The notes under the pieces were generated by a model. It did no database searches and was not told where the DNA came from. It saw nothing but the letters and a program-made list of their open reading frames with translations. A program made the position numbers and the translations under genes. Below, piece by piece: positions 54,199 to 63,777 of a DNA stretch of 64,000 nt. The DNA comes from Piscinibacter sp. HJYY11 (GTDB lineage Bacteria > Pseudomonadota > Gammaproteobacteria > Burkholderiales > Burkholderiaceae_C): assembly GCF_016735515.1 (NCBI RefSeq), contig NZ_JAERQZ010000001.1:2716746-2780745 (forward strand), written 5' to 3'. Every line of letters starts with the position of its first letter. Position 1 is the first letter of the stretch.

Positions 54199-54567
54199 AT
54201 GAACGTCGGCGAGCTGGAAGCACAGACCGGCCTGGGCCGCGACGCGATCCGCTTCTACGAGCGCAAGGGCCTGTTGGGCAAGATTCCCCGCAGCGCCAAC
54301 AACTACCGCGACTACCCGCCGGCCCTGGTCAAGGAGATCAAGCTCTTGCGCAGCATGCAGTCGCTCGGTTTCTCGCTCGACGAGATCGGGCAGGTGCTGC
54401 GCGGCTTGCGGGCCCGCGGGCTGGACTGCCGGGACGGCGCGCGCCTGCTGGCCACCAAGCGCGAGCGCATCGAGGCGCAGATCCGGGATCTGCGCAAGGT
54501 GAGCCGTGTCTTGCAGCAAGAGCAGGCACGCCTGGAGGAACGGGCCCGACGGCACGGTCGCGTGTAG
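54199..54567 (+). CDS. MerR-family regulator (first)
   Basis: A 122-residue MerR regulator. The HTH (about 1-70) shows VGELEAQTGLGRDAIRFYER, KIPRSANNYRDYP and LLRSMQSLGFSLDEIGQVL. A C-terminal coiled coil (about 80-120) serves dimerisation. Apart from Cys in LDCRDGARL there is no paired-cysteine metal site. The ATG at 54199 follows AGAGG; a GTG at 54190 is possible. It is divergent from the SRPBCC gene. Confidence 0.88.
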   Translation: MNVGELEAQTGLGRDAIRFYERKGLLGKIPRSANNYRDYPPALVKEIKLLRSMQSLGFSLDEIGQVLRGLRARGLDCRDGARLLATKRERIEAQIRDLRKVSRVLQQEQARLEERARRHGRV

Positions 54568-54649
54568 CCCGGGCAAACCGCCTGGCCGGAGGGGGGCGTG
54601 GCACGCCGTTTGCCCCGTCTGGAACATGCTGAACATCGACCGGGGCTGC

Positions 54650-55087
54650 ATGCCCATCCGTGCGCTGGTTGTCGACGACCATGTCGACGTGGCCAACATC
54701 ACCTGCGAGCTCCTCCAGGAGCTGGGGTGCAAGACGGCCGCCGCGTTCGGCGGCATCACCGGGGCGCGCCTGGCCGAGCTGTTCAAGCCCGACATCGTCT
54801 TCCTCGACATCGGCATGCCTGACCTGGACGGCCACGGCGCCCTGTCGCGCATCCGCGACGCCGGGCGCGTGGATGCGGTGTTCGTCTGCATGACCGGGCG
54901 GGACGACCCGGAGCTGCGAGAGCGCAGCCTGCAGGCCGGCTTCGACCATTTCCTCACCAAGCCGGTGGAGCCCGAGGTGTTCGAGCGCCTGGTCGACCAG
55001 GTGCGCACGACACGGCGCAACGGGCCCGGCCCGGTGCCGCCGCTGGGATCGCAGCCGCACCAGCCGGTGCATCACGGCAAGCGCTGA
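54650..55087 (+). CDS. Single-domain response regulator
   Basis: A 145-residue receiver without an output domain. It has RALVVDDHVDVANITCELLQ with the acidic pair, the phospho-acceptor Asp in DIVFLDIGMPDLDGHGALS, Thr in CMTGRDDPE and Lys in FLTKPVEPEVF. Its C-terminal tail is short and Pro/Gly/His-rich. An ATG at 54626 is an alternative start. No kinase gene is adjacent; the orphan kinases at 13543-17786 are candidate partners only by co-occurrence in the window. Confidence 0.86.
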   Translation: MPIRALVVDDHVDVANITCELLQELGCKTAAAFGGITGARLAELFKPDIVFLDIGMPDLDGHGALSRIRDAGRVDAVFVCMTGRDDPELRERSLQAGFDHFLTKPVEPEVFERLVDQVRTTRRNGPGPVPPLGSQPHQPVHHGKR

Positions 55088-55088
55088 C

Positions 55089-55415
55089 TCACCCGCGCCG
55101 CCAGAACGCGCGCCGCGGCTCCTCGGCACCTTTGGCCAGCAGCGCCGGCACGAGCTCGTCGCGGCCGTGGCGGCGTGCGGCCTGCAGCGGCGTCATGCTG
55201 TCCATCTCTGACAGCAGGTTGGGGTTGGCGCCGTTCTCGAGCAGGTAGCGCGCCACTTCGGCGTGGCCGTAGATCAGGCTCGCCACCAGCGGCGTGCAGA
55301 GTATCTCGGGGTGCTGGTAATTCGGGTTCACGCCTTCGCTGATGTGGTACTTCACCAGCGCAAGATTGCCGGTCACGGCGGCCTGGTAGAGATCTTTCCA
55401 ATCACCTGCGGACAT
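55089..55415 (-). CDS. Ankyrin-repeat protein
   Basis: A 108-residue protein of about three ankyrin repeats: WKDLYQAAVTGNLALVKYHI, TPLVASLIYGHAEVARYLLE and TPLQAARRHGRDELVPALLA, with GVNPN and GANPN turns. No signal peptide. The partner is unknown. It converges with the response-regulator gene, 1 base apart. The ATG at 55415 is preferred over an upstream extension without repeats. Confidence 0.85.
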   Translation of the reverse strand: MSAGDWKDLYQAAVTGNLALVKYHISEGVNPNYQHPEILCTPLVASLIYGHAEVARYLLENGANPNLLSEMDSMTPLQAARRHGRDELVPALLAKGAEEPRRAFWRRG

Positions 55416-55476
55416 GCATGCCTCTTGATTCGAAGTGGATGGCGGGCCGCACTGTAGCGGCCGCCGTGACGGACTT

Positions 55477-56397
55477 CTACTCGACCCAGCGCGGGTAGTA
55501 GCCGAGCGCATCGTGCACCACCGCATCGTGCGCCGGGATGATGAGCAACCCGGGGTTCGCCTGCTGGATCGCGTGGAGCAGCTTCACCGTGTCGTGCGTC
55601 GCCTCGGCATCGTGGTCGACCACGCGCCGCGAGATGAAGGGCTTGGGAGCCTGGTGCGTCACGCCATCGACCCGCCAGGCCACGTCGCCGATGAAGAGCG
55701 CCTGCCGGCCCGAGCTCAATGTGAGCACGAGGCCCACCGAGCCCGGCGTGTGGCCGAAGAGCGGCACCAGCACCGCCGAGCCGTCGCCAAAGAGATCGAG
55801 GTGCTGCTCGAAGGGCCCGAAGCGCCGAGGCGCGAGCGCATAGGTGTGCCACCTGATGCCGGGCGCATTGACCTGCACCGGCAGCACCGCCGGCGGCTTG
55901 GCCGTGCGCACGAAATCGAGTTCGCCCGCGGTGAGCCACACCTCGGCCTCGGGGAAGTCGTGCAACGCCGCCACGTGGTCCCAGTGGCCATGCGTGAGCA
56001 CGATGCGCGAGATGGCCGGCTCGCCACGCGCGTCCAGCTGCGCCCGCGCCGGGCTGAAGCCCTGGTAGCGCATCAGCGGCTTCACCCACCACGGCATCTG
56101 GTCGTCGAAGTGCCGGCCGGTCTGGGTGCCGAGGCCGCTGTCGAGCAGGAAGCGGCCCGACGGGTGGCTCACGAGGATGGCCACATGGTTCGCCATCACC
56201 TTCTGCGACCAGCTGCCGCCGGCCCAGGTGAGTGCATCGCGCGTGGGCGTCTCGCCGGTCTTGATGATGGTGAACTTGACCGCCGGGGCGGGCCCGCTCG
56301 GGCGCGGCAGGATGGGGTCAGGTTGCGCGGCCATGCTCAGGATGGAGCACACCGCCAGCGCCACACCGGCAACGATGGAAAAAAGGGCCTTCGGCAC
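55477..56397 (-). CDS. Exported metallo-beta-lactamase-fold hydrolase
   Basis: A 306-residue MBL-fold protein with a signal peptide (KALFSIVAGVALAVCSILSM). The metal motif is THGHWDHVAAL, with further ligands in LFGHTPGSVGLV and FIGDVAWRVDG and the final His in IPAHDAVVHD. The GTG at 56397 has AAGGAGA 7 bases upstream; the ATG at 56469 lies before the MerR operator and is therefore unlikely. Lactonase/hydrolase relatives act on many substrates, so none is named. It is divergent from the second merR gene. Confidence 0.85.
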   Translation of the reverse strand: MPKALFSIVAGVALAVCSILSMAAQPDPILPRPSGPAPAVKFTIIKTGETPTRDALTWAGGSWSQKVMANHVAILVSHPSGRFLLDSGLGTQTGRHFDDQMPWWVKPLMRYQGFSPARAQLDARGEPAISRIVLTHGHWDHVAALHDFPEAEVWLTAGELDFVRTAKPPAVLPVQVNAPGIRWHTYALAPRRFGPFEQHLDLFGDGSAVLVPLFGHTPGSVGLVLTLSSGRQALFIGDVAWRVDGVTHQAPKPFISRRVVDHDAEATHDTVKLLHAIQQANPGLLIIPAHDAVVHDALGYYPRWVE

Positions 56398-56433
56398 GAA
56401 TCGTCTCCTTGTAGAGTCGCGCAGCGTAATCCC

Positions 56434-56447
56434 TGGACCTTGGTCCA
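56434..56447. promoter_or_regulatory. MerR operator, second copy of the same core
   Basis: TGGACC-TT-GGTCCA, the same half-sites and spacing as the palindrome at 54164-54181. It lies between the divergent MBL-fold and second merR genes. Confidence 0.68.
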
Positions 56448-56483
56448 AGGTCAAGCCCCATCCCTCCACGAACCCGCAGCCCC

Positions 56484-56840
56484 ATGCAAATCGGTGAACT
56501 CGCGCAACGTGCCGGCGTCAGCCGCGACGCCCTGCGCCTCTATGAAAGCGCCGGCCTCATCGAATCGACGCGCCGCGACAACGGCTACCGCGAGTACACC
56601 GAAGACACGGTCGTGCGACTGTTGCTCATCCGCACCGGGCAACGCTTGGGGCTGAGCCTGGCGCAGATCGGCGAGGCGGCGGCGGGGCTCAATGGCATCA
56701 CCGACGTGAAGCAGCGGGAGGCGGCGGTGACGCAGTTGCTGCGGGCACAGCTGGAGCGGGTGGACCAGCAGTTGCAGGAACTGCAGGCGCTCAAGCAGGA
56801 GCTGGTCGATCGGCTCGAGAGCGGCTGCCCGCTGTCGTGA
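56484..56840 (+). CDS. MerR-family regulator (second)
   Basis: A 118-residue MerR regulator: IGELAQRAGVSRDALRLYES, STRRDNGYREYTEDTVVRLL and GQRLGLSLAQIGEAAAGLNG form the HTH. A long C-terminal coiled coil (about 80-112, rich in Leu/Gln/Glu) follows. A Cys near the end (SGCPLS) could be a sensor residue. It is divergent from the MBL-fold gene, and shares an operator core with the first MerR region. Confidence 0.88.
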   Translation: MQIGELAQRAGVSRDALRLYESAGLIESTRRDNGYREYTEDTVVRLLLIRTGQRLGLSLAQIGEAAAGLNGITDVKQREAAVTQLLRAQLERVDQQLQELQALKQELVDRLESGCPLS

Positions 56841-56861
56841 GGTGATGCGCCGCGCAAGGGC

Positions 56862-57935
56862 TCAGACTTCGGCGACCTTCTCATCGGCCTCCTGGCGCTC
56901 GGCCGCATCGGCGTGCAGGTGCGGCTGCTCCCGGTCGGCATCGGGCTCGTAGCTCAGGCAGGTGTAGACGGGGAAGTGGTCGGAGCCCCAGGCCGGCAGC
57001 CGACGGAAGTCGACCAGCCGGAAATGCGGCGAATGAAAACAGTGGTCGAGCGGCCACCGCACCAGCGGCCACTTCGCGTTGAAGGTGTGGAAGAAGCCGC
57101 GGCCGATGCGCGGGTCCAGCAGGCCGCTGATGTCCTTGAAGAGGTCGTTGGTGTGCGACCACGCCACGTCGTTCAGGTCGCCAAACACCACCACCGGTCG
57201 TTGCCGCTCCCGGATCTCCTTGCCGACGATGAGGAGCTCGGCGTCGCGCTCGGTCGAGCGGTCGTTTTCACCGGGCGCAGGCGGCCGTGGGTGCAGGCAG
57301 CGCAGCTCGATCTCGTCGCCGCTGCGCAGCTGCACGCAGGCGTGGATGGACGGCACGTCGTCCTGCACCAGGAACTTCACCTCCGCGTTGCGCAGCGGCA
57401 GGCGCGAGTACAGCAGCATGCCGTAGGTGTTGTCCAGCGGCTGCTGCACGGTGTGCGGGTGCGTGCGTTCGAGGTCTCGCAGCTCCTGCTGCCACCAGGT
57501 GTCGGTCTCGACGGCGAGCACGATGTCGGGGTCCGCCTCGCGAACCAGCTCGCGCAAGCGTGAGGCCGCGCGGTTGTCCATCAGCACGTTGGAGAACAGG
57601 AGGCTCAGCCGCACCTGCGGGTCGCCGCGGCGGCTCATCTGCACTTGGGGTCGCGCCAGCCGCGTGAAGGGGCGCATGCGGTGGCACTGGTAGACGAAGG
57701 CCGCGCCCAGCAGTGCAAGCATCACCTCGGCCGTCACGCGGACGGGGCTTCCACCGGTGCGGTGCCGTACCCACCAGAGCGCGGCAAACGCCACCCCGGT
57801 GAGCACGGTGATCTGCAAGCGCGGGAAGTCGAAGATGCGGATCCACCAGTCGTCACGGCGCAGCAGCGGCAGCGCGGTCGCCACCAGCATCAAGCCGCCC
57901 AGGCCGACGGCTCCCCATCCGAGCAAGGCCAACAC
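56862..57935 (-). CDS. Endonuclease/exonuclease/phosphatase-family membrane protein
   Basis: A 357-residue protein. Three hydrophobic helices (about 5-23, 41-57, 68-83) anchor an EEP-domain (about 105-335). The fold motifs are DPDIVLAVETDTWW (metal Glu), VVVFGDLNDVAW (Asp-x-Asn) and WGSDHFPVYTCL (catalytic Asp-His). The GTG at 57935 has GGAG about 8 bases upstream. Members cleave phosphodiesters of nucleic acids or phospholipids; the membrane anchor favours a periplasmic site, but the substrate is unknown. Confidence 0.85.
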   Translation of the reverse strand: MLALLGWGAVGLGGLMLVATALPLLRRDDWWIRIFDFPRLQITVLTGVAFAALWWVRHRTGGSPVRVTAEVMLALLGAAFVYQCHRMRPFTRLARPQVQMSRRGDPQVRLSLLFSNVLMDNRAASRLRELVREADPDIVLAVETDTWWQQELRDLERTHPHTVQQPLDNTYGMLLYSRLPLRNAEVKFLVQDDVPSIHACVQLRSGDEIELRCLHPRPPAPGENDRSTERDAELLIVGKEIRERQRPVVVFGDLNDVAWSHTNDLFKDISGLLDPRIGRGFFHTFNAKWPLVRWPLDHCFHSPHFRLVDFRRLPAWGSDHFPVYTCLSYEPDADREQPHLHADAAERQEADEKVAEV

Positions 57936-57950
57936 GCTGGGGTCTCCGGC

Positions 57951-57998
57951 TCAGCGCGGCGAGGTGATGGCGAAGACGATCAGTTGGCGCAGCAGCAT
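57951..57998 (-). CDS. Possible 15-residue leader peptide
   Basis: A short minus-strand reading frame (MLLRQLIVFAITSPR) ends 15 bases before the EEP-family gene. It could be a translated leader or a gene relic. There is no strong ribosome site and no family recognised. Confidence 0.2.
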   Translation of the reverse strand: MLLRQLIVFAITSPR

Positions 57999-58270
57999 GG
58001 CGGGGCTCCGAAGTGATGCCGGGAAACTTATTCGAAGCACGACGCCGCAGGCATCAGGGGCCGACGCTTGACGCGGTAGGTCGCGGCCTACACGCTCGCC
58101 GATACGCAATCGCTCCACCTAGGACAAATACCAAGCCCCCGGTGCAAAACCGTATAGGCCACCGCCCCCAAAGTATCAGGAGTGGCACGGCAGGCCCTCT
58201 ATCTTTCGCCCTGTCCGCAGACCGCCGCGGCACCGCCCGACAACAGATCAGACGACAGGAGACGAACACA

Positions 58271-59575
58271 ATGAAACTCAAGGCACTGGCCCTGATGTGC
58301 AGCCTGGCCGCAAGCGCCGCCACCGCATCGGCCACCGACCTCGTCATCGCGACCGTCAACAACGGCCACATGATCGAGATGCAGAAGCTGACCCCGCACT
58401 TCGAGAAAGAAAACCCGGGCATCAAGCTCAAGTGGGTGACGCTCGAAGAAGGCGTGCTGCGCCAGCGCGTGACGACCGACATCGCCACCAAGGGCGGCCA
58501 GTTCGACGTGATGACGATCGGCATGTACGAGACGCCGATCTGGGGCAAGAAGGGCTGGCTGCAGGAGATCAAGCCGACCGCCGCCTACGACGTCGACGAC
58601 CTGCTGCCCGCCATGCGCAATGGCCTGTCGGTCGACGGCAAGCTCTACGCCGTGCCCTTCTACGGCGAGAGCTCGATGCTCATGTACCGCAAGGACCTGG
58701 CCGACAAGGCCGGCATCAGCTTCCCCGAGCGCCCCACCTGGGCGCAGGTGACCGAGGCCGCGGCCAAGATGCACGACCCGAAGGCCGGCGTCTACGGCAT
58801 CTGCCTGCGCGGCAAGCCGGGCTGGGGCGACAACATGGCCTTCATCACCACCATGGCCAACAGCTTCGGCGGCCAGTGGTTCGACATGCAGTGGAAGCCG
58901 CAGCTGGAGAGCAAGCCCTGGAAGGACGCGATCGCGCTGTATGTGGACCTCTTGAAGAAGTACGGCCCGCCCGGCTCCAGCGCCAACAGCTTCAACGAGA
59001 TCCTCGCGCTCTACAACGAAGGCAAGTGCGGCATGTGGATCGACGCGACCATCGCCGCCTCGTTCATCACCGACCCGAAGCAGAGCAAGGTGGCAGACAA
59101 GGTGGCCTTCGCGCAGGGCCCCTACCAGGCCACGCAGAAGGGCGCGAGCTGGCTGTGGGCCTGGGCGCTCGCGGTGCCGGCCGGCAGCAAGAACCCCGAG
59201 GCGGCGCAGAAGTTCGTGACCTGGGCGACGAGCAAGGCCTACATCAACCTCGTCGCGAAGGAGAAGGGCTGGGCAGCGGTGCCGACGGGCACGCGCAAGT
59301 CGACCTATGCGAACCCCGAGTTCGTGAAGGCGGCGAAGTTTGCCGAAGCCGAGAAGAAGGCGATCGACAGCGCCAACCCGACCGACAGCACGCTGCCCAA
59401 GAGCCCGTACGTGGGCGTGCAGTTCGCGACCATCCCCGAGTTCCAGGCGATCGGCCTCGCGGTGGGGCAGCAGATGAGCGCGGCGCTGTCGGGCAAGGCG
59501 ACGGTCGACCAGGCGCTGAAGGCGTCGCAGACCATCGCCGAGCGTGAGATGAAGAAGGGTGGGTATTACAAGTGA
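58271..59575 (+). CDS. Sugar-alcohol ABC transporter binding protein (SmoE/MtlE-like)
   Basis: A 434-residue extracellular solute-binding protein, family 1. A signal peptide (about 1-21, ending ASAT) leads into LVIATVNNGHMIEMQKLTPHF, then YAVPFYGESSMLMYRKDL and GASWLWAWALAVPAGSKNPE. These match binding proteins for mannitol/sorbitol/arabinitol. AGGAGACGAACACA precedes the ATG. It is first in a five-gene operon. The 272 bases upstream hold no gene; GTAGG...CCTAC at 58076-58091 is a short dyad there. Confidence 0.88.
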   Translation: MKLKALALMCSLAASAATASATDLVIATVNNGHMIEMQKLTPHFEKENPGIKLKWVTLEEGVLRQRVTTDIATKGGQFDVMTIGMYETPIWGKKGWLQEIKPTAAYDVDDLLPAMRNGLSVDGKLYAVPFYGESSMLMYRKDLADKAGISFPERPTWAQVTEAAAKMHDPKAGVYGICLRGKPGWGDNMAFITTMANSFGGQWFDMQWKPQLESKPWKDAIALYVDLLKKYGPPGSSANSFNEILALYNEGKCGMWIDATIAASFITDPKQSKVADKVAFAQGPYQATQKGASWLWAWALAVPAGSKNPEAAQKFVTWATSKAYINLVAKEKGWAAVPTGTRKSTYANPEFVKAAKFAEAEKKAIDSANPTDSTLPKSPYVGVQFATIPEFQAIGLAVGQQMSAALSGKATVDQALKASQTIAEREMKKGGYYK

Positions 59576-59632
59576 GGGAACGGCCCGTCATTCGCACGGT
59601 GCGGATGACGGGCGCTTCTGACTGAGCTCGCC

Positions 59633-60490
59633 ATGACCCGACTGCTCCCCCGTGCGCTCATGGCGCCGGCCGTCATCACGCTCTTCCTCTGGATGATCGT
59701 GCCGCTCGCGATGACGCTGTACTTCTCGGCGGTGCACTACAACCTGATGCAGCCCGGCGAGAAGACCTTCGCCGGCCTCGCCAACTTCGAATACTTCTTC
59801 ACCGACCCGGACTTCGGGCCTTCGGTGGTCAACACGCTGCTGCTGCTCGGCTCGGTGATCGCCATCACCGTGGTGATGGGCGTGGGCCTGGCACTGCTCG
59901 TCAACGAGCCCTTCCCCGGCCGCGGCATCGTGCGTGTGCTGCTGATCTCGCCCTTCTTCGTGATGCCCACGGCCAATGCGCTCCTGTGGAAGCACATGAT
60001 GATGAACCCGGTGTACGGCGTGCTCGCGCAGGTGGCGCTCTTCTTCGGCGTGCAGCCGGTCGACTGGCTCACCGAGCACCCGCTCTTCTCGGTGATCGTG
60101 ATGGTGTCGTGGCAGTGGCTGCCGTTTGCCTGCCTGATCTTCATCACCTCCTTGCAGTCGCTCGACCGCGACCAGATGGAAGCCGCCGGCATGGACGGCG
60201 CCAACGCGTTCCAGAAGTTCTGGTTCCTGGTGCTGCCGCACCTGGCGCGGCCGATCGCGGTGGTGGTGATGATCGAGATGATCTTCCTGCTCAGCATCTT
60301 TGCCGAGATCTTCACCACCACCGGTGGCGGGCCCGGCAACGAGAGCACCAACGTCGCCTTTCTGATCTTCAAGCAGGCGCTGATGAACTTCGACGTGGGC
60401 GTGGCCTCGGCCGGCGCGCTCTTCGCGGTGGTGCTGGCCAACATCGCGGCGGTGTTCCTGATCCGCATGATCGGCAAGAACCTGGATTGA
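59633..60490 (+). CDS. Sugar-alcohol ABC transporter permease (SmoF/MtlF-like)
   Basis: A 285-residue permease with six hydrophobic helices, beginning APAVITLFLWMIVPLAMTLYF. The EAA loop reads EAAGMDGANAFQKFWFLVLP. TTTGGGPGNESTNVAFLIFK is typical of the polyol subgroup. It partners the following permease. Confidence 0.9.
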   Translation: MTRLLPRALMAPAVITLFLWMIVPLAMTLYFSAVHYNLMQPGEKTFAGLANFEYFFTDPDFGPSVVNTLLLLGSVIAITVVMGVGLALLVNEPFPGRGIVRVLLISPFFVMPTANALLWKHMMMNPVYGVLAQVALFFGVQPVDWLTEHPLFSVIVMVSWQWLPFACLIFITSLQSLDRDQMEAAGMDGANAFQKFWFLVLPHLARPIAVVVMIEMIFLLSIFAEIFTTTGGGPGNESTNVAFLIFKQALMNFDVGVASAGALFAVVLANIAAVFLIRMIGKNLD

Positions 60491-60492
60491 GC

Positions 60493-61308
60493 ATGAAGCA
60501 ACTGGCCTTACTCATTCGCACGGTGCTCGCCTGGGGCCTCACGCTGCTCCTCGTGTTCCCGCTCATCTGGCTCGTGCTCACCGCCTTTAAGACCGAAGCG
60601 CAGGCCATCGCCATCCCGCCCGAGCTTTTCTTCTCGCCCACGCTCGAGAGCTTCGAGGAGGTGAACACGCGCAGCGACTACCTGCTCTTCGCGAAGAACT
60701 CGGTGATCACGAGCGTGCTGTCCACGGTCCTCGGCCTCTTGATCGCGGCACCCGCTGCGTACTCGATGGCCTTCTTCCGCACCGAGAAGACACGAGACAT
60801 CCTGATGTGGATGCTCTCCACCAAGATGATGCCGGCCGTGGGCGCGCTGGTGCCGGTCTATGTGATGGCGCAGACCGCCGGCCTGCTGGACACGCTCACC
60901 GGCCTCACCATCGTCTTCACGCTGTCCAACCTGCCGATCATGGTGTGGATGCTGTACTCGGGCTTCAAGGACATCCCGCCCGACATCCTGGAAGCCGCGC
61001 GCATGGACGGCGCCGGCGTGTGGGGCGAGTTCATGCACGTCATCCGCCCGCTGGCCATGGGCACCATCGCCTCCACCGGCCTGCTGTGCCTGGTGCTGAG
61101 CTGGAACGAGGCCTTCTGGTCGCTCAACCTCAGCTCCGCCAAGGCGGGCACGCTCGCCACGCTCATCGCGTCGTACTCCTCGCCCGAAGGCCTCTTCTGG
61201 GCCAAGTTGTCGGCCGCGTCGCTGATGGCCATCGCGCCCATCGTGGTCGTCGGCTGGTTCAGCCAAAAACAGCTCGTCCAGGGCCTCACCTTCGGCGCCG
61301 TCAAGTAA
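60493..61308 (+). CDS. Sugar-alcohol ABC transporter permease (SmoG/MtlG-like)
   Basis: A 271-residue permease starting 2 bases after the first permease gene. The EAA loop is [40 protein letters not shown] and [20 protein letters not shown] are close to those of mannitol/sorbitol transporters. Six membrane helices are expected. Confidence 0.9.
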   Translation: MKQLALLIRTVLAWGLTLLLVFPLIWLVLTAFKTEAQAIAIPPELFFSPTLESFEEVNTRSDYLLFAKNSVITSVLSTVLGLLIAAPAAYSMAFFRTEKTRDILMWMLSTKMMPAVGALVPVYVMAQTAGLLDTLTGLTIVFTLSNLPIMVWMLYSGFKDIPPDILEAARMDGAGVWGEFMHVIRPLAMGTIASTGLLCLVLSWNEAFWSLNLSSAKAGTLATLIASYSSPEGLFWAKLSAASLMAIAPIVVVGWFSQKQLVQGLTFGAVK

Positions 61309-61319
61309 GGACACCTTCC

Positions 61320-62363
61320 ATGGCATTCCTGCAACTCCAGCGTGTGGAGAAATCCTTCCACAACGTGCAGATGATCAAGGGCATCGACCTCGCGATCGAA
61401 AAGGGCGAGTTCATCGTCTTCGTCGGCCCGTCGGGCTGCGGCAAGTCGACGCTGCTGCGCATGATCGCGGGCCTCACCGAGACCGACGCCGGCAGCATCC
61501 ACCTCGACGGGCGAGACATCACCCGGCTGCCCTCCTCCAAGCGCGACCTCGCGATGGTGTTCCAGAGCTACGCGCTCTACCCGCACATGAGCGTGTTCGA
61601 CAACATGTCGTTCGCGCTGCGCTTGGCCAAGGCCGACCGGAAGCTGATCGAGGAGAAGGTGAACCGCGCAGCGGAGATCCTCAACCTCACGCGCTACCTG
61701 CAGCGCACGCCGAAGGAGCTGTCGGGCGGCCAGCGCCAGCGTGTCGCTATCGGCCGCGCCATCGTGCGGGCACCCAAGGTGTTTCTCTTCGACGAACCGC
61801 TGTCCAACCTCGACGCTGCGCTGCGCGGGCAGACGCGCGTCGAGATCGCCAAGCTGCACCGCGACCTGGGCGCCACCACCATCTACGTCACGCACGACCA
61901 GGTGGAGGCGATGACGCTCGCCGACCGCGTGGTGGTGCTGCGCGACGGCGCCATCGAGCAGGTCGGCTCGCCGCTGGAGCTGTACGACCGCCCGGCCAAC
62001 CAGTTCGTCGCGCAGTTCATCGGCATGCCGCAGATGAACGTGGTCGACACCGCCCAGCTGCCTGCACTGCGCGACGCCGCGGGCGCCACCGCCGCGCCCG
62101 ACGGCTTCATCGGCGTGCGGCCGGAGAACGTGAAGGTGCGGCCGGCCGGTGCGGGCCAGCTGATGGGGCGGGTGGAGCTCGTCGAATCGCTGGGCGCCGA
62201 CACCCTGATCCACGCCAGCGTGGGTGCCGAGAGCGTGCACCTGGTCGCACGCCAGGCCGAGCGCACCACGCTCACGCCCGGCGACACCGTGGGCCTCGAC
62301 ATCGCGCCCGCGTCCTTCCACCTCTTCGACCGCCAGGGCAAGGCCGTGGCCACGCACGCGTGA
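61320..62363 (+). CDS. Sugar-alcohol ABC transporter ATP-binding protein (SmoK/MalK-like)
   Basis: A 347-residue CUT1-type ATPase: Walker [11 protein letters not shown]-loop [14 protein letters not shown], signature [15 protein letters not shown], Walker [18 protein letters not shown]-loop [10 protein letters not shown]. The C-terminal TOBE/regulatory region starts near residue 240 ([11 protein letters not shown]). It overlaps the dehydrogenase gene by 4 bases. Confidence 0.92.
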   Translation: MAFLQLQRVEKSFHNVQMIKGIDLAIEKGEFIVFVGPSGCGKSTLLRMIAGLTETDAGSIHLDGRDITRLPSSKRDLAMVFQSYALYPHMSVFDNMSFALRLAKADRKLIEEKVNRAAEILNLTRYLQRTPKELSGGQRQRVAIGRAIVRAPKVFLFDEPLSNLDAALRGQTRVEIAKLHRDLGATTIYVTHDQVEAMTLADRVVVLRDGAIEQVGSPLELYDRPANQFVAQFIGMPQMNVVDTAQLPALRDAAGATAAPDGFIGVRPENVKVRPAGAGQLMGRVELVESLGADTLIHASVGAESVHLVARQAERTTLTPGDTVGLDIAPASFHLFDRQGKAVATHA

Positions 62364-63736
62364 ACACCATCCTCCACATCGGCCTGGGGTCCTTCCACCG
62401 GGCGCATCAGGCCGTCTACCTGCACCACCTGCGCCAGCTCGGCGACACATCGTGGTCCATCGTCGGCGGCAATATCCGCGGCGACATGGCCGACACGATG
62501 GCCGCACTTGCGGCGCAGCAGGGCCAGTACACGCTGGAGACCGTCTCGCCCGCGGGCGATCGGCACTACGAGCGCATCACCTCCATCCGCGAAGTGCTCC
62601 CCTATGACCGCAGCCTCGGCCAGCTCATCGCCGTGGGGGCCGACGACGCGACGCGCATCATCAGCTTCACCGTCACCGAGGCCGGCTACTACCTCGACAG
62701 CCAGCACCACCTCGACCTCACCCACACCGACCTGCGCTGCGACATCGAGCACGGCACGCGCCACACGATCTACGGCGCCGTCGGTGCCATCCTGCGCGAG
62801 CGCATGCAGCGCGGCAGCGGGCCGGTCACGCTGCTCACCTGCGACAACCTGCGCAGCAACGGCACCCGCTTCCGCGCCGGGCTGCTGCAGTTCCTGATGC
62901 TGCGTGCCGAGATGCCGCTGCGCAACTGGGTGGAGGCGAACACGCGCAGCCCCTGCAACATGGTCGACCGCATCACGCCGCGCCCTTCGCCCGAGGTGGC
63001 CGAGCGTGTGCGGGCGGTCACCGGCTGGGACGACCACGCGCCGGTGATGGGCGAGAGCTTCATCCAGTGGGTGATCGAAGACGACTTCATCGCCGGCCGT
63101 CCCGCGTGGGAGCGGGTGGGCGCCGAGATGGTCGCCTCGGTGCACGCGCACGAAGAGGCCAAGATCCGCATCCTCAACGCCACCCACAGCTGCGTGGCCT
63201 GGGCAGGCACCTTGAAGGGCCTGTCCTTCATCCACGAAGACATGGCCGTGCCGGCGATCCGCCAGATGGCACACGACTACGTGACGAACGATGTGATCCC
63301 CTGCCTTCACACGGCAGAGCACCCGAGCCCGATCGACCTCGCCGCCTACCGCGACGTGGTGCTGGATCGCTTCGGCAATCCGCATGTGCGCGACACCAAC
63401 CAGCGTGTCGCGATGGACGGTTTCTCGAAAGTGCCGGGATTCATCGTGCCCACGCTGCGCGAGTGCCTCGCACGTGGGGCCTCCATGGACAGCACCGCGA
63501 TGCTGCCCGCGCTCTTCTTCACCTTCCTCGGCCGCTGGCACCGCGGCGAGCTGGCGTACGACTACCAGGACGGCGTCATGGACCGCGAAGCCGCCCACGC
63601 CTTCTTCAAGAGCGCCGACCCGCTGTCCGCCTTCTGCGGTGACCCGCTGCTGTGGGGCGACCTGGCCGGCAACCCCACGCTCGAAGCCGCCATCCGCGCC
63701 GCCGAGCGGCGCGTGAAAGCCTTCCTGGCGGGCTGA
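62360..63736 (+). CDS. dalD: Polyol dehydrogenase, mannitol-dehydrogenase family (D-arabinitol 4-dehydrogenase type)
   Basis: A 458-residue long-chain polyol dehydrogenase. The N-terminal NAD site is [18 protein letters not shown], the central catalytic region is [20 protein letters not shown] (Lys-x4-Asn-x2-His), and [18 protein letters not shown] is also present. The catalytic region and length fit D-arabinitol 4-dehydrogenase (D-arabinitol to D-xylulose) better than mannitol 2-dehydrogenase, but substrate cannot be fixed from sequence alone. It is coupled to the transporter ATPase. No xylulokinase gene is in the window. Confidence 0.82.
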   Translation: MNTILHIGLGSFHRAHQAVYLHHLRQLGDTSWSIVGGNIRGDMADTMAALAAQQGQYTLETVSPAGDRHYERITSIREVLPYDRSLGQLIAVGADDATRIISFTVTEAGYYLDSQHHLDLTHTDLRCDIEHGTRHTIYGAVGAILRERMQRGSGPVTLLTCDNLRSNGTRFRAGLLQFLMLRAEMPLRNWVEANTRSPCNMVDRITPRPSPEVAERVRAVTGWDDHAPVMGESFIQWVIEDDFIAGRPAWERVGAEMVASVHAHEEAKIRILNATHSCVAWAGTLKGLSFIHEDMAVPAIRQMAHDYVTNDVIPCLHTAEHPSPIDLAAYRDVVLDRFGNPHVRDTNQRVAMDGFSKVPGFIVPTLRECLARGASMDSTAMLPALFFTFLGRWHRGELAYDYQDGVMDREAAHAFFKSADPLSAFCGDPLLWGDLAGNPTLEAAIRAAERRVKAFLAG

Positions 63737-63777
63737 CCCTGATGCCGAGACGCCCCCCTTGATCTAAGGTCGCTGCC

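Noticed and set aside
56398..56469. ATG at 56469 as start of the MBL-fold protein
   Set aside because: It would place the MerR operator inside the coding region; the GTG at 56397 has a strong ribosome site and leads straight into a signal peptide.
58183..58189. TGGCACG upstream of the polyol operon as a sigma54 -24 element
   Set aside because: No GC at the required 10-base spacing; no -12 element.
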